From: Bicyclus anynana | Taxonomy: Eukaryota; Arthropoda; Insecta; Lepidoptera; Nymphalidae | Direction: 5' to 3' | Assembly (NCBI RefSeq): GCF_947172395.1 | Contig: NC_069086.1 | Coordinates: 17,063,572-17,127,571, forward strand | Length of the DNA: 64,000 bases | Part shown: positions 12,035 to 20,639 of the stretch, piece after piece | Layout of the letters: every line of letters starts with the position of its first letter | How positions within the stretch are numbered: the stretch's first letter is position 1 | Notes under the pieces: model-generated | The model's database searches: none | Seen by the model: only the letters and a program-made list of their open reading frames with translations | Told to the model about the DNA's origin: nothing | Made by a program: the position numbers and the translations under genes

Positions 12035-15000
12035 GACGAAGCACACATAAAATGTAATTTACATTATGAACCCACGGATTACGGATCAAGCTAATCACTA
12101 AACCAACGAGACAGTAGGAGACTACACGTAATTCGTGCTCGTAAAGTGAACCATTTCGCCGATGTTGCATGATCTTGCGCAAGTGAACAAAACGTCATGC
12201 TTTCACTTTTATATTGCGGTACGGAACAATACGACTAATACACGTGCTTGTACCGTAATTGTTTATTACTACAATAGGTTGCTGATTTAAAACCTAGCAA
12301 GCCTTAACAGTTCTGCGATGGAGGCCGGACTCAAATTTGAGCGGTTTAAGGTACGATCCCCGCCATTGGGCTATTGTGTATTTGTCTGTAAAGAAATAAT
12401 TATGTAACCAAACTAGGTTTTTAATATTTCTAGCAGACATTCACACGTGTAGTTCCCGTTCCCGTTAAAATATAGCCTATAACACTTACAGTTAACGTGG
12501 CTTATATTTTGGTAACCTCACAAACATTTTTATAATATTAGTAGAGGTAGATTAAGTATGAAATCAAAAACAATTTTGTATAAAAGTTCAATTTCGATGA
12601 TAGTTATGGATGGTTAACTTTTTGACGTCATCCAACATAGCAGTTGTCTAAGAATTTTTGGTTCAAGTTAGCCCTTGACTAAAAATCTCACCTGATGGTA
12701 AGTGATGGTGCAATCTAAGATGGAAGCGGGCTAACTTGTTATCAGTAGGATAAAATCCACACGCTCGTTTCAGTTTCTACACGACATCGGACTTCTACAA
12801 TATGGGTATCAAATGGAAGAGCTTGCTAAGAATAATAAAATAACGTCAGTCTAAATCCAATATGACTTCCTAAATTGAAACAACGTATCCCAAATTTTCA
12901 AATTGTTGCCTATAAAATCATTATCCAACTTTCGAAGCGTTGGCGATTGTAAAAAGAGAATCGACGTGCCAGATGGCTACAGACACTGGTCAGTTAGAGA
13001 AAATCATCACAGGTTCTATGAGAGGTAGAGTTTTCCAAGAGTCACCATAGCCTTAACGATAGACGAGTCACACAAAAAGTCGATCAACAGCCCGGAAAAG
13101 AACCTCTGTAATGATAATGACTATTCGATAGCAAGTGAATGAGAGTGATAATGACGATTCTCCATTCATAATTCGCGATGTAAAGAAATAGAATACTTTT
13201 TGTTTGTTTCCATTTTCTCGTTTTATTGTTAGATACATTTCCTTAGACTACCGTGTAGAAAACTTTGTCACGAAAATACTAGAGCTAATAAATGATTCAA
13301 AATTAGAGATTTTCGCATGATAGCACGGTGCGGGTGACAGTTAGTTTCGCTCTTGAAAATTAGCCGCGTTTCGCGATAATAGCATATGTTTTCTGTTATA
13401 ATATAACGGTTTTACATAACAATAAAACCGATATTATGTGCCGAGAGGAAAACCATACAGCATTGTCTTGAAGATCGCATTTGTGTACCTTACCTTTCTA
13501 TGGTCAGAACATCGATGCATAACTAGTTCCTTCAATCTACTAAAGGAGGTGTAGTTGTTTCATCGTGCTAGCCAGTGTGTAAGCACTGACATTTTAGCTC
13601 ATAGTCTTCACCAGGAAGATCTTCCTGCAATGCTGTATGGTTTTCCTCTCGGCACATAATATCGGTTTTATTGTTATGTAAAACCGTTATATTGATGTGC
13701 CTATTGAAAACCATACAGCATTGTCTTGAAGACGTGTTTGTTATCTGCTGGTGAAACATATTATAGACACAATGCTATGATGATGATAATGATGATGTCG
13801 ATAGTAAGATCTGACATCAAAATAATTGTTAAGTTAACTAAGTATTTGACTTTTGCTTATTTTTATCATGGTTTTGCTACTTTATATAATATAAGCAAAT
13901 ATGTGTTTCGATAAAAAGAAATCAATTTTTGTGTACTTTGATTACAAATGTAAAATGAAAATGTTGTATGTACTAGCGTTTGTATTATTACAGCTGAATT
14001 AAATTTTTGAAGATAAATCGTACGATAATAAAAAGAAACAAAATATTAAGCAATCTTAATTGTATGAAAATAAACTAAGATCAAAAGCGTAATCACTTAT
14101 TTGGCAAAAATCACACCGCGCTGAACGTTTTAAAAATATATATCATGTTTATTTTTAGGAAAATCAATGTCACGTCAATAATGATTAAAAAATGTGACTG
14201 ATGATTTCCAGTTTTCGCACAATAATATATCGTCAATCGGCTGGTTTTCTGACCATCATAAAGATGCTACTACTAATCTACAACTGCCTGGGGAGGCGTC
14301 AATGCTGCTTTGGATAGGAACTGTTTGACCCCAGTTCCCTATTACAGAACGAGAAGCAGCTTTAGGTGTATTACCTAGTATGTAATATGTAATGAAGAGA
14401 TTATTTAAGTTCTCAACTTTGCCTATTTTAGACTTACTTTTAACAATCAAAGACCTGACTAACGTTACTGGGCATATGTATATGTCGTTATGTTTGAAAA
14501 TTACCATACCTATTGTCTATATGAGTGAGAGTCATTTTTTGAACCAAATTCCGGTATTAAGTATATATATTCCCCAGTATCACAAAAAATATCTTTTGCA
14601 ATTTTTAGCAAAGTAAAGTCATGAACTCTACGACCCGATGCTAGCAACAAAACCGTAGCTGAAATTGTAATTGAAATTTTATTTATCCTCTCCACACCAT
14701 GATATGTACAACAATATAACTGTGTTAGGTTACAATTTCAATATGTGATAATGTGGGCACCGGTGCTCGCACCGGGTACAAAACCTGTGTTGCAAGACAC
14801 CACGCTGATGTAGCTGTTCTAGACATTTCAAAAAGGGTATCTTTAGGTGGATTTGTGATGAAAGTCATCTGAGCACAACCTCGGGATCCCATATGGAAAT
14901 TGGCTTAACGACTTTTGGTTTAGCTTTATTAATAGCCTTAAGGGCATGTTTTATTATGAAAATTAAGACAGCGGATTTATGTACTAAGATTCAGCTATAA

Positions 15001-18000
15001 GATAGTTTCTCATTTCAAAAATTAATATATCAAAAATTTTGTTAACTCTGCAGGTTGGAGAGATTTAGGATTTAGTTGGGAGGTTTCGCACCAGTTTAAC
15101 CATTTTCTGATGGCTGGTAAGTAGGTTGACAAGGTTGATTGTCTTTAATTTTTTTCTTTCCTGAGTAGACCATTCTTTTATTTGGGCACCCCACCCCTAA
15201 TTGTCCAGACTTTCAGGGTCAATGTGTACACCTGAGGTGGACACTGTGACGTTGTGGCATCTAACAAGGTCATTGGTAGGCTTTGTAATTCGTGTGGGTA
15301 TTCCAATGCTCTAGCTTTCAGATTCTGCAGTCGAAAAACACGCGGCCACTCGGGTGCCACTATTAGGGACGTTCCTGTCGTATTGATTAGATGTGTCAGT
15401 ACTTTTGGCAATAAATTTGAAGGAGGGAACACCCGTGCTAGTTGATGTCTTCACGGTCTGCTGAAGGCATCTATGTAGTATGTCCATGATCTCTGATAAC
15501 GTGATCTGAAACTTGTTTGTCATGTGTAAGAGATAGAACTTTAGATTCAACAGGCCAGTGACTTTGATCCACCCTCCTTCCGAACGTACGCTACAAGTGT
15601 TCGATTGTCTGATTGAACATGGGGATTTCGTAGAACCTTTGTGTTCCTTCTGATCGCCGTTATAACTGCGTACAGCTCCTTTTTGTGGAGCTCATCAACA
15701 TCGTTTTTAGCTGAGCTGACCAAATTCCTGACAGTAGTTTTGATTGAGCACCCCAACCTGAATCTGGGGCATCTGTTGCCAGGAATTGGGATGCAGGTTG
15801 TAGATGTACTGGCCACCTGAGTCATGTGGCTCCGAGCCACCATTTTATCTCCTGTTCCACTACTTGTGAAATCAGTTGTTTTAGACGGGGGCATTTCCTG
15901 TCGAAACTTCTGAGGAATCTTTGAATATTGCGACCGTCTAGTCTGCGTCTGAGAATCACAAAATCGGCAAAGTTTCATTGGCCCAGCAACCGTTGTAATT
16001 CGCGAAGGGTGATGCGACCTTTCAACGTCGAATTTCTCAGAGCTTTGTTGAGAATGTTTATACTGTGGGCAACGATATTGAATTTTTCGGAGGTCTGTCA
16101 ATGAGTACCAAGGTAATCCAGATCTTGGGTAGGTATTAAGATTAATTTTTGGTAATTGAATTGCCAGCCCAGATGTTCCAAGTGCCTCACGGCTTCCGCA
16201 GCCTGAAGACATAACTTGGATTGGTCTTGATTGACCAGAAGGGAGTCGTCTGGGTATGCCAGAACCCGACAGCCCTTCGCACGTAGGGTTTCCGCAACCC
16301 AACATGTTACAGATGAGAAAAGATGAGGTGCTGGTGCCAGACCGAAAGGTAGACATGTCAACTGGTACAATTGCCTTTTGTAGCTGATTCTCAGGAATGG
16401 CCGATGTGATTATGCAGCCGGTATGTAGAAATAGACCTGAGAAATGTCCAGCTTCATCATCCGGTCTCCAGGTTGTATAAAGCTGGGAACTGAAGCAAGA
16501 AAGATCAGACGGAAATGTTTCGTTTTTACAAATTTGTTTAGTTCTCGGAGGTCGAAAAACGGACGCATAGAACCCCCTTTTCTGTTCCGGAGAAAAAGCT
16601 TTGAGATAAAAGCTGAGTAAATTCCTGTGAACTACTTCCAGTATATGTTGGTCTAATAATTTTTGTATCACTTTCATCATGGCCGATGACGCCTTGGTTG
16701 CATATTGACGCATTATTCGTTTTGTGGGCATTAAAAGAAGAGGTTTCTTGTATAAGGGTATTCGAAAGCCCGTTATTATTGAAGTTAAAAACTGTTCGCG
16801 CCCAGAGCTTGTCACCGGTTTTTGACAGTAACTCTGACGTTTATCGGATATTATTTATTTAATTTTTTTTTGCTTCCTTAGTTGTATTATGTTTTGCTTG
16901 TTAGCACTCTCTTTTACCCTTTTGCTATTTTTTTTATTTGCTTTGTCTTTTGTCGCTTATAGGTGTCGTGTAAGTTATTTTTACTTTGTGACTATACCCT
17001 TATATGTATGTTCTTTGTATTTTCTCTTCAGCTGTTCTCTATTGTTAGAAGATTGCGGAGGTGATAGCCAGAAATGTGGGCCACCAAGAGATTGAATAAA
17101 CGCATACCAAATTTTGTATTATCAAATGAGAACACTCCACTAGGGGTATATTGCAAAGGGCCGCTTGGATAATTTTATCCAGAATTTATTATCATAACTA
17201 TTGCACCTTGATTCTATACATTCGGCTCTTTTATCGCAAACAATTATATGTAAACTTTGTTCGGATAACTTGTAAGACAAAGACGATTTTCCAAATGTTT
17301 TAGTAAATTTATTAAAGAGGGTATCGATATTTAGGTAGGTTGGATTTATGTTAGCCCAACCGACGATTTCTTGTAAACCCGATTGCAATAGCTCTCTTTG
17401 ATATAGCAGAGCATTAGTAGTGGTGTAGCTAACATATCTGTCAACGTTTTCGTATATCCTATATTTTGCCATGTAGGTGAATAAAACTGTTGCAATTCGA
17501 TTAAACGACGTAAGCGTTTTACCTGGCTGTAGAATATTTTTATCGTCCAGGTCAGTCTTACAAAAAACCTAAATATAAGGATTTTGATGCTATCGACGGG
17601 TTTGTTAAGAAATCGTTATTGTTTTCATTTGGGTTTTCAACCAGTAGGTCTATCATTCTGATTCAAAGTCATATTAGACACACAGGATTGATGCATAATA
17701 AAATTAGTGAGCAAACTCACCTGTTCGCATAACGCGTCGATCCGAGGATCGACCGTTACCTGTGAGGTCAGTTTTCGTTTTTCCTGTTGAGGTTCCTCTC
17801 GTTCCTGCTCACTGTTAGAACCGCTGTTGAAACTCGAAGTATCCTCGTGTATGGAGTTCCTCTCAGGCGCCATTGAGTCCGAGCCAACAGAAGGATTGGC
17901 TTCCGTTGTCTCCATGCTCCGTGCGCCATTTTTCGTGCACGTGGTTTACATTAAGAAACTCAATTGATCGAACCACAATAATAAAATATGCACTATTACC

Positions 18001-20538
18001 GCTGTATTATTGTATTTGTAAATCGTATAAGGTAATATTTTTTAGAAAAATAAGATATTATTTAAATTTTTTTTGTGTACGCGGTGACAGTACACAATGC
18101 TATGAGCTAAAATGTCAGTGCTTACACACTGGCTAGCACGATGAAACAACTACACCTCCTTTAGTAGATTGAAGGAACTAGGTATGCATCGATGTTCTGA
18201 CCATAGAAAGGTAAGGTACACAAATGCGATCTTCAAGACAATGCTGTATGGTTTTCAATAGGCACATCAATAAAACGTATTATGAATGTCATAAGGCAAC
18301 TGTCACCGTGCCCATGCTATCTGAAAAACAATTTATTTACTTTAACCTAAATATTTTTTGGTCACTTACTAAATTGAACTTGGTCCTTGTAATAATTGGT
18401 CTACTAGTTAGTAGAAATAGATGTAGTAGGTACATTAGTACCTACTAAATTAGATAAAAAAACCAATAGGTACTTATATTTATAAGATATACCTAAGTAC
18501 CTATTAGTAAATTTTTAGCAGGTAGTATAATGTATAGCCTATCTATACTTCTAAGTTCTATACTAATATTATAAAGAGGAAAACTTTGTATGTTTGTTTG
18601 TTTGTTTGTTTGATTGATTGTAATTAATAGGCTCAAAAACTACTGGACCAATTTTAAAAATTCTTTCACCATTCGAAAGCTACATTATTCATAAGTAACA
18701 TAGGCTAAATTTTATTTTGAAAAAAAAATAGGGTTCCGTAAGATATTTGGGTTTTTCGGACACAAGGTGTAAAAAATCAACCAGAGTAGGGTAGGGGTAG
18801 GTTGGAGTAGGGTAGGGGTAGGGGTAGGGTAGGGGTAAAGTTTACATCGAGTTTCACGCGGACGAAGTCGCGGGCGTCGGCTAGTACTAATATATGCCTA
18901 ACTGTATTGGTAGACTTTAGAAGTATAATCTATTTGTGTACATACCGTAGATACTAGGTAGATAAGGAGACTATATAGTTATTCTAGGCCTAGACGTGAT
19001 TGTAAAGGAATTGATATTGATCATGATAACAAGATCTATTATAATTACAATGTTATCAGTTATCTCGCTTATCACTGTACCTATCATCTCATATATCTTT
19101 GCTACTGTTTGATTCTGAATGACGACTTTTAATGATACTTCCTAAATCAAATTGACTAGGGGACGCTCGCGGTTTTGCCTAGTTCCTGTTCCTGTGAGAT
19201 TGCGGGGATGAAATATAGCCTGTTACTCGGTGATAATGTAGCTTTGAAGTTGTGAATGACTTTTTATAAAAGATTTTCACAGTGACGTCGATGTTTATGA
19301 TAATTATTACAAGATGGGAGGGTACCTACTGCCAAATCTATACCTACTAATATTTTAAAGAGGAAAGATTTGTTTGTTTGTTTGTTCAGTAGTTTTGGAG
19401 CCTATTGAATAGGCTCCAAAACTACTGAACCGATTTGAAAAATTATTTCACTGTTAGGAAATTTCACCATATTCCTATGGGTATGAGTACTACGCGGCTG
19501 AATCTGGGTGGCATCTGTTAGTATGTTATAATTTTTGAAAAAAAAAAAATTATCATTTCTTAAATACCTAAGGATAATCTTAAGATCCTGGACACTAACC
19601 TCTTTTTTACCCCCAACACAAAAAGAGTGGTGTTATTAGTTTGGCGTGTCTGTCTGTCTGTCAGTCTGGTTAGTTTGAAGCCCTAGCCTAACATGTTTGA
19701 TGAAAATCGGTTGAGCCGTTTAAAAGTTCTGGGGGTTAAATTGGGGAAGAATAACCAAATGTCTGCAAATATATAGGTAGGTACTCTTGGGGTCACGTTT
19801 CAAACGAAAGCGCACAGAAAGGGAGTATTGATGACTTGATCGAGAGTGTAATTATTAATTTCATAACCTTCGGGGGTTTTTTCAAAATTTCTAAGTTTAT
19901 TTTTAGAAGCCAAGAAAAAAAAATTAAAATAAAATAATTTTTATCATCACCATGATTATGAAGTTATCTTCATTTTCAGCTTATTTTAATGAGATCTCTG
20001 TCCTTGGAGCTCAGACCCACCACGCTGCTATTGGTTATGGGACTTAGACTGACAATGCTTTACTCTGTATCGAGCACTTATTTTTCTTTTTTTTTACATA
20101 GCCCTTGACTGCAATCTCACCTGCTGGTAAGTGATAATGCAATCTAAGAATGCCTCACGGCAGGCGTTCACAGATCTGCATCGAATACACGTAGACAAAA
20201 TTCTTAGGTTTGCAGGTTTCTTTACTATGTTTACCTTCACCGCACGTGATATTTAATTTCTTAAAATGTACATACATAACTGAATATTGGAGATGCATGC
20301 CTCGAATTAGATTCGAACCTACGCCCTTTGAATCGAAGGCAGTGTTCATATCCACTAGTCAATTACAGCTATAAATATTTTTTAAGAAATAGTTCAATTA
20401 TGTAACACCTCCAGCACGTCGCCATTTAACATCTATAAACAAAAATAAGGGTGGCTACTCACGTTTTTCCGGCCCCTGCGCAGCTACCAACCCTGCGACA
20501 CAAATAAGGGCGGCCACACACAGCGTCTTCACAGCCAT
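5366..20538 (-). CDS. Secreted cysteine-rich protein with six EB-like modules, seven exons
   Basis: Coding exons in order are 20538-20463, 9122-8988, 8711-8574, 7951-7822, 7190-7054, 6404-6208 and 5524-5366. Every junction is phase-compatible and the sum is 972 nt, giving 323 aa plus TAG. Residues 1-20 (MAVKTLCVAALICVAGLVAA) form a clear signal peptide with likely cleavage before Gln21. Six modules follow with spacing near C-x5-C-x(5-12)-C-x(2-5)-C-x-C-x(n)-C, resembling EB modules of nematode and insect extracellular proteins. Insect genes of this build are often auto-named prion-like-(Q/N-rich) domain-bearing protein 25, a name without functional value. The last about 20 residues are hydrophobic after a small-residue stretch (GAASS), suggesting GPI anchoring. 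Function is unknown; extracellular or cell-surface binding is only an inference. The first intron is about 11.3 kb and holds a DIRS element. Confidence 0.85.
5978..6085 (+). mobile_element. LINE tail fragment (RTE-like)
   Basis: Degenerate copy of the GCTGGAAACCGCTGAATGC...AAGAGGCCTATATCCA tail seen at 1745-2010. It lies in the last intron of the EB-module gene, antisense to it. Confidence 0.6.
6208..6404 (-). CDS. EB-module gene exon 6: module 5 and start of module 6
   Basis: The acceptor is CCTCTTCCAG and the donor GATGAG|GTAATT. Module 5 has a long Cys2-Cys3 loop rich in Ala, Gly and Pro (LAGAAEAPSPGAAL). It is followed by CWRRKRPGQDC, where RRKR is a basic tetrapeptide. The first cysteine of module 6 is encoded here. 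Confidence 0.88.
6716..6945 (+). mobile_element. SINE family B copy, head truncated
   Basis: It keeps the box-B-like GTTCGAATCCGGTCCGGGG, then the body AGTCTGCCAATCCGCATTGG and CTCATTCTGAGAGGAGACTC shared with copies such as 58535-58851. It is intronic in the EB-module gene. Confidence 0.75.
7054..7190 (-). CDS. EB-module gene exon 5: module 4
   Basis: The acceptor is ATCTTTCCAG and the donor GAAT|GTAAGT. It encodes LGEACEDELQC...LQCRGTCRC...NAC. The Cys3 to Cys4 gap is only two residues, tighter than in the other modules. Confidence 0.87.
7822..7951 (-). CDS. EB-module gene exon 4: module 3
   Basis: The acceptor is CGTTCTAG and the donor ACGAG|GTGTGT. It encodes IGERCVVDQNC...CVRGYCTC...C. 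The donor leaves AG, completed to Arg by the next exon. Confidence 0.86.
8574..8711 (-). CDS. EB-module gene exon 3: module 2
   Basis: The acceptor is AATTCCAG and the donor GCGG|GTAGGT. The cysteine pattern is C-x5-C-x9-C-x4-C-x-C-x10-C. No frame of 60 codons surrounds this exon, so it is easy to overlook; the phase fit on both sides supports it. Confidence 0.86.
8988..9122 (-). CDS. EB-module gene exon 2: module 1
   Basis: The acceptor is CTTCCAG and the donor AAAG|GTGAGT. Six cysteines follow in CNVDIDCPDNAFCRQSSYCVC...C. An NST glycosylation sequon lies near its end. Confidence 0.87.
10937..11173 (-). pseudogene. Non-LTR retrotransposon C-terminal coding fragment
   Basis: Encodes RRKLEYLGHIMRNSKYHLLQ then GRRRTSWLKNLRQWF, the C-terminal stretch after the reverse transcriptase in a widespread insect LINE (RKLEYLGHIMR is diagnostic). 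It is truncated at the 5' end. It abuts the palindrome at 11161-11214. Confidence 0.78.
11161..11214. repeat. 54-bp near-perfect palindrome
   Basis: GGACTTGTTGCAAAACTTAT reads back as ATAAGTTCTGCAACAAGTCC, with one mismatch, around an (AATT)n centre. It lies exactly at the start of the LINE fragment on its left. Confidence 0.75.
11268..11470 (-). mobile_element. LINE tail fragment (RTE-like)
   Basis: Read on the - strand it carries the family blocks for ...GTAGGACGCCCTCC..., a KKVVGSGWM-like stretch and GCCTATGTCCAGCAGTGAAC. Degenerate. Confidence 0.6.
11585..11740 (+). mobile_element. LINE tail fragment (RTE-like), rearranged
   Basis: Contains ACAGCTCAATGCGTCGCTAAGATGAAGTGGCA and CCGCACCGGAAAGCGCAGTG blocks of the same LINE family, with a local duplication of CACTAAACAGGACAATAG/CACTAAGCAGGACAATAG. 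Confidence 0.6.
11900..11962 (-). mobile_element. SINE family A fragment
   Basis: GGTGGTAACTAGCCACGGCC and AAGCCTCCCACCAG match the inner part of the family A copies at 40401-40718. It is directly followed by the GAT microsatellite. Confidence 0.6.
11963..12034. repeat. (GAT)n microsatellite
   Basis: About 24 imperfect GAT/AAT triplets. GAT tracts end the LINE and SINE tails in this window, so it probably grew from such a tail. Confidence 0.9.
12668..12795 (-). mobile_element. SINE family A fragment
   Basis: AGCCCTTGACTAAAAATCTC, ACCTGATGGTAAGTGATGG and GGAAGCGGGCTAACTTGTTA match the 3' half of family A on the - strand. Confidence 0.7.
13448..13604. repeat. DIRS inverted terminal repeat, right end of the element
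   Basis: 157 bp, matching the reverse complement of 18100-18256 with a single mismatch by eye. The element continues outward for about 47 bp (13401-13447) that is unique to this end. Confidence 0.9.
13625..13735. repeat. DIRS internal complementary region
   Basis: The left half (to about 13693) is the reverse complement of 13401-13470, ending CCGTTATAT. The right half (about 13692-13735) is the reverse complement of about 18228-18271, starting ATTGATGTGCC. The two element ends are thus complemented side by side, as expected for the template that lets DIRS elements circularise. Confidence 0.88.
14256..15135 (-). pseudogene. DIRS tyrosine recombinase (YR) remains
   Basis: Pieces in shifting frames read TYLPAIRKWLNWCE (start, near 15130), KAKPKVVKPISIWDPEVVL (about 14930-14870), LLLASGRRVHDFTLLK (about 14655-14607), YICPVTLVRSLI (about 14490) and PKAASRSVIGNW...SPGSCR (about 14370-14280). 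ASGRRVHD holds the first catalytic Arg region of phage-integrase-like recombinases. Several stops separate the pieces. Confidence 0.8.
15178..16815 (-). pseudogene. DIRS reverse transcriptase-RNase H remains
   Basis: A long frame (16815-15547) begins with the genuine N-terminal stretch FRIPLYKKP and ends in RNase H (KKELYAVITAIRR, QSDNRTLVAYVRKEGG). The catalytic RT core lies in another frame at 16370-16098 (LTCLPFGLAPAPHLFSSV, YPDDSLL in place of the usual YLDD, LGWQFNYQK). The long frame across the middle is therefore out of register and its translation there is meaningless. A FPPSNLLPKVLTHL block at 15432-15178 follows RNase H in other DIRS elements. Confidence 0.85.
17140..17915 (-). pseudogene. 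DIRS gag-like frames
   Basis: Two open pieces lie upstream of RT: 17915-17637 (92 aa, acidic, Ser/Glu-rich N-terminus) and 17472-17140 (110 aa). Their position between the left terminal repeat and RT, not their sequence, identifies them as gag. A stop and probably a frameshift separate them. Confidence 0.6.
18100..18256. repeat. DIRS inverted terminal repeat, left end of the element
   Basis: 157 bp partner of 13448-13604 in inverted orientation. The outward extension AATAGGCACATCAAT (18257-18271) is unique to this end and is found complemented in the internal region. Confidence 0.9.
18557..18884 (+). mobile_element. Non-autonomous Helitron-like element (Lep1-like)
   Basis: Starts TCTATACTAATATTATAAAG and ends CGGGCGTCGGCTAG followed by T, matching Helitron 5'-TC and 3'-CTAG|T ends. 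It includes a GTTT tract and a run of GGGTA/GGGGTA units at 18785-18835. Confidence 0.75.
19338..19550 (+). mobile_element. Helitron-like fragment with internal palindrome
   Basis: Starts TCTATACCTACTAATATTTTAAAGAGG, then a GTTT tract. It contains a perfect 22-bp inverted repeat (19385-19406 / 19408-19429) made by an inverted copy of the family's GTAGTTTTGGAGCCTATT segment. The 3' end is lost. Confidence 0.65.
20085..20152 (-). mobile_element. SINE family A 3' fragment
   Basis: TTTTTTTTTACATAGCCCTT, then ACTGCAATCTCACCTGCTGG matches the family A tail on the - strand. Confidence 0.65.
20199..20375 (-). mobile_element. SINE family B 5' portion
   Basis: On the - strand it carries a tRNA-like head (AGTGGATATGAACACTGCC, GTTCGAATCTA) and the body GGAGGTGCATGCC-like block. 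It lies about 90 bp inside the EB gene's first intron. Confidence 0.7.
20463..20538 (-). CDS. EB-module gene exon 1: start codon and signal peptide
   Basis: The ATG at 20538-20536 opens a 25-codon signal-peptide exon ending GAAAAAC|GTGAGT, leaving one base. That C plus GA of the exon at 9122 makes an Arg codon. A stop-free signal sequence and a consensus donor make this start convincing. The upstream - strand sequence (20539-20640) has GATAAG and TTATCT motifs (possible GATA-factor sites) and no clear TATA box. Confidence 0.85.
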
Positions 20539-20639
20539 CCCGTGACGTCGCTCCTCACGTCTGCCACAAAAGGGACTGGGTTCTACAATAAGCCTCCGTC
20601 ACGCTGATAAGATACCATTATCTCAGTTTTGATTAATTA

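Larger units (their letters stand above)
9123..13400. other. Large first intron of the EB-module gene, distal part
   Basis: It is AT-rich with scattered transposon debris. A TTCTATTCTATTCTATTC tract lies near 9680. The stretches 10100-10260 and 10530-10780 look repeat-like but I cannot place them. LINE, SINE and microsatellite pieces are listed separately. No host exon is visible. Confidence 0.4.
13401..18271 (-). mobile_element. DIRS-type tyrosine-recombinase retrotransposon, degenerate but structurally complete
   Basis: In - strand order the element holds a left terminal repeat (18271-18100), gag-like frames (17915-17140), reverse transcriptase-RNase H (16815-15178), tyrosine recombinase remains (about 15130-14256), an internal complementary region (13625-13735) and a right terminal repeat (13604-13401). 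The terminal repeats are inverted, as in DIRS1, not direct. DIRS elements replicate through a circular intermediate and integrate by tyrosine recombinase, so they leave no target duplication, and I see none. Frameshifts and stops break all three genes, so this copy is dead. It lies in the first intron of the EB-module gene, in the same orientation. Confidence 0.88.

Noticed and set aside
11862..12182. Poly-isoleucine protein on the - strand
   Set aside because: The Ile run is the translated GAT/ATC microsatellite.
15547..16815. 422-codon frame as one protein
   Set aside because: Only its ends match DIRS RT/RNase H; the middle is out of frame with the RT core at 16098-16370, so it is a broken pseudogene.
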